DNA from: Candidatus Woesearchaeota archaeon
GTDB taxonomy: Archaea; Nanobdellota; Nanobdellia; UBA10117; GCA-020343615
Assembly (NCBI GenBank): GCA_020343615.1
Contig: CP070803.1
Coordinates: forward strand, 328,325-369,087
Direction: 5' to 3'
DNA: 40,763 bases
Position numbers and translations under genes: made by a program. The notes beneath the pieces are model-generated. The model did no database searches, was not told where the DNA came from, and was given only the letters and a program-made list of their open reading frames with translations. Positions 39,758 to 40,763 of this stretch are shown piece by piece. Within the stretch, counting starts at the first letter, position 1. Each line of letters starts with the position of its first letter.

Positions 39758-40763
39758 ATGGATTATAAAAAACTAAGTTTTAAGTCAGGACTTGAAATAC
39801 ACGCTCAAATAGACAGTCACAAGTTGTTCTGTAATTGCCCGTCAATATTGCGACAGGATCCACCTGACGGGAGTATTAGACGGGAACTACGTCCGCTTGC
39901 AGGGGAAACAGGTGAAATAGATATAGCTGCACTTTACGAAAGGAAGAAATATAAGAAATATATATATGAATATTATTCGGATACTAATTGTGAATTAGAA
40001 ATTGACGAATGCCCCCCATATCCTATAAATCAAGAAGCATTAACAGTAGCTCTAACAGTTGCTAAATTACTTCATTGTAATTTTCCAGACACCATTCAAG
40101 TTATGAGAAAAACAGTCATTGACGGATCTAATACTTCAGGATTTCAGCGTACTGTTTTAGTCGGAATGGACGGTTGGCTGGAGACTACTTTCGGTAAAGT
40201 TGGAATCAACTACCTTATTCTTGAAGAAGATGCAGGAAGAAGAGTAGCAGAGGACAAAAAGTCAGTTACTTATAGATTAGATAGATTAGGCATTCCTATG
40301 CTGGAAATTGTAACTGCTCCAGATATGAAGACACCAGAGCAAGTTGTCGAAGTTGCTAGGAAAATCGGTTTATTAGTGCGTGCAACTGGAAAAGCAATGA
40401 GAGGCATAGGTACAGTTCGTCAGGATGTTAATGTTTCAATCAAAGGTCATTGTAGAGTTGAAATGAAAGGAGTACAGGACTTAAGATTAATGCAAAAATA
40501 CATCGACACAGAAATTAAAAGGCAACAAACGAGTAAGGATGAAGTACCTCATGTTAGAAACGTAAAACCGGACTTCACTTCAAAATATCTTAGGCCTCTT
40601 CCAGGAGCAGCTAGAATGTACCCTGAAACAGACATACCTCTAATTCATGTTACTAAGGAAAGATTAGCTAAATTAAAATTACCAGAAACCCATGAGGAAA
40701 AACTAAGTAAATTCAAGAAATTAGGATTGTCAGATAATCTAGCAAAGCAATTAGTTACGCATA
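39758..40763 (+). CDS. gatE: Glu-tRNA(Gln) amidotransferase subunit E, partial
   Basis: The frame starts at ATG 39758 and is open to the right edge (335 codons). GatE binds Glu-tRNA-Gln, phosphorylates the glutamyl group with ATP and amidates it using ammonia from GatD. The cradle-domain features of the GatB/GatE family are visible: SGLEIHAQIDSHKLFCNC (about 9-26) and CPPYPINQEAL (about 86-96), IDGSNTSGFQRT, EEDAGR, YRLDRLGIPMLEIVTAPDM and GIGTVRQDVNVSI. The C-terminal helical and YqeY domains lie outside the window. Confidence 0.96.
   Translation, partial: MDYKKLSFKSGLEIHAQIDSHKLFCNCPSILRQDPPDGSIRRELRPLAGETGEIDIAALYERKKYKKYIYEYYSDTNCELEIDECPPYPINQEALTVALTVAKLLHCNFPDTIQVMRKTVIDGSNTSGFQRTVLVGMDGWLETTFGKVGINYLILEEDAGRRVAEDKKSVTYRLDRLGIPMLEIVTAPDMKTPEQVVEVARKIGLLVRATGKAMRGIGTVRQDVNVSIKGHCRVEMKGVQDLRLMQKYIDTEIKRQQTSKDEVPHVRNVKPDFTSKYLRPLPGAARMYPETDIPLIHVTKERLAKLKLPETHEEKLSKFKKLGLSDNLAKQLVTH

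Noticed and set aside
1-40763. CRISPR arrays, insertion sequences or prophage
   Set aside because: No regularly spaced repeats, transposase, integrase or phage structural genes are visible; the only mobile-type gene is the LAGLIDADG endonuclease.

Overview
The window is AT-rich archaeal chromosome. The information-processing genes are archaeal: aIF2-alpha, S27e, L44e, GINS, a KH-domain beta-CASP RNase (FttA/aCPSF1 type), transcription factor E, GatD/GatE, archaeal Elp3, a proteasome beta subunit, an ATP-dependent DNA ligase and FtsZ. Short intergenic gaps, many leaderless genes about 25-30 nt below a TATA box, Shine-Dalgarno use only inside operons, and above all a one-chain DNA primase carrying both the PriS catalytic core and the PriL iron-sulphur domain point to a reduced, DPANN-type lineage (Nanoarchaeota/Woesearchaeota/Pacearchaeota-like). 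The exact lineage is an inference.

Layout. 1-3949 (minus): two small unknown genes, then a translation/replication operon reading 3949 down to 502 (two unknowns, GINS, L44e, S27e, aIF2-alpha, PAC2). 4004-7904: an HTH-PAS-PAS regulator, small unknown genes, the fused primase, a membrane protein and a tandem pair of paralogous unknowns. 7937-11321 (plus): a histidine-tRNA block of tRNA-His, a HisRS-like paralogue without anticodon-binding domain, a creatininase-fold hydrolase and full HisRS. 11313-14580 (minus): FttA-type RNase, proteasome beta and a macro-domain protein. 14678-19262: a small basic protein, a LAGLIDADG endonuclease running into a tRNA-Glu gene that appears to have two introns, tRNA-Arg, a threonyl-editing-domain gene with an in-frame amber codon, AsnRS, TFE, a cysteine-rich surface protein and tRNA-Gln. 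19357-21607: a PurS-like/PurM-C fusion, PurD and the remains of a phosphoribosyltransferase gene. 21669-26967: Elp3, an M23-like protein, then a redox and oxidative-damage operon (rubrerythrin, DUF3795, glutaredoxin, rubredoxin-like, ferredoxin-disulfide-reductase-like, Ogg2) and SppA. 26978-31464: two HTH regulators, DNA ligase, a TPR-like protein and unknowns. 31461-40763: a P2C-like P-type ATPase, nitroreductase, FtsZ followed by a structured GC-rich spacer, GatD, two membrane proteins, a PHP phosphoesterase and the start of GatE.

How the genes fit together. tRNA-Gln, tRNA-Glu, GatD and GatE are all present, as expected of a cell that makes Gln-tRNA by transamidation. The redox operon joins peroxide removal, thiol/disulfide chemistry and 8-oxoguanine repair. 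Purine and pyrimidine synthesis look eroded or rebuilt: one PurS/PurM fragment fusion, an intact PurD and a broken PRTase.

The most unusual signals are: (1) a 13-nt direct repeat, present twice around tRNA-His, each copy breaking the frame just after a well-supported start codon, so that removing exactly 13 nt restores the reading frame; (2) a tRNA-Glu with a probable D-loop intron plus a canonical 37/38 intron, next to a homing endonuclease; (3) an otherwise intact threonyl-editing gene with one UAG; (4) the PurS/PurM-C fusion; and (5) palindromic TATA boxes that appear to serve two divergent leaderless genes each.
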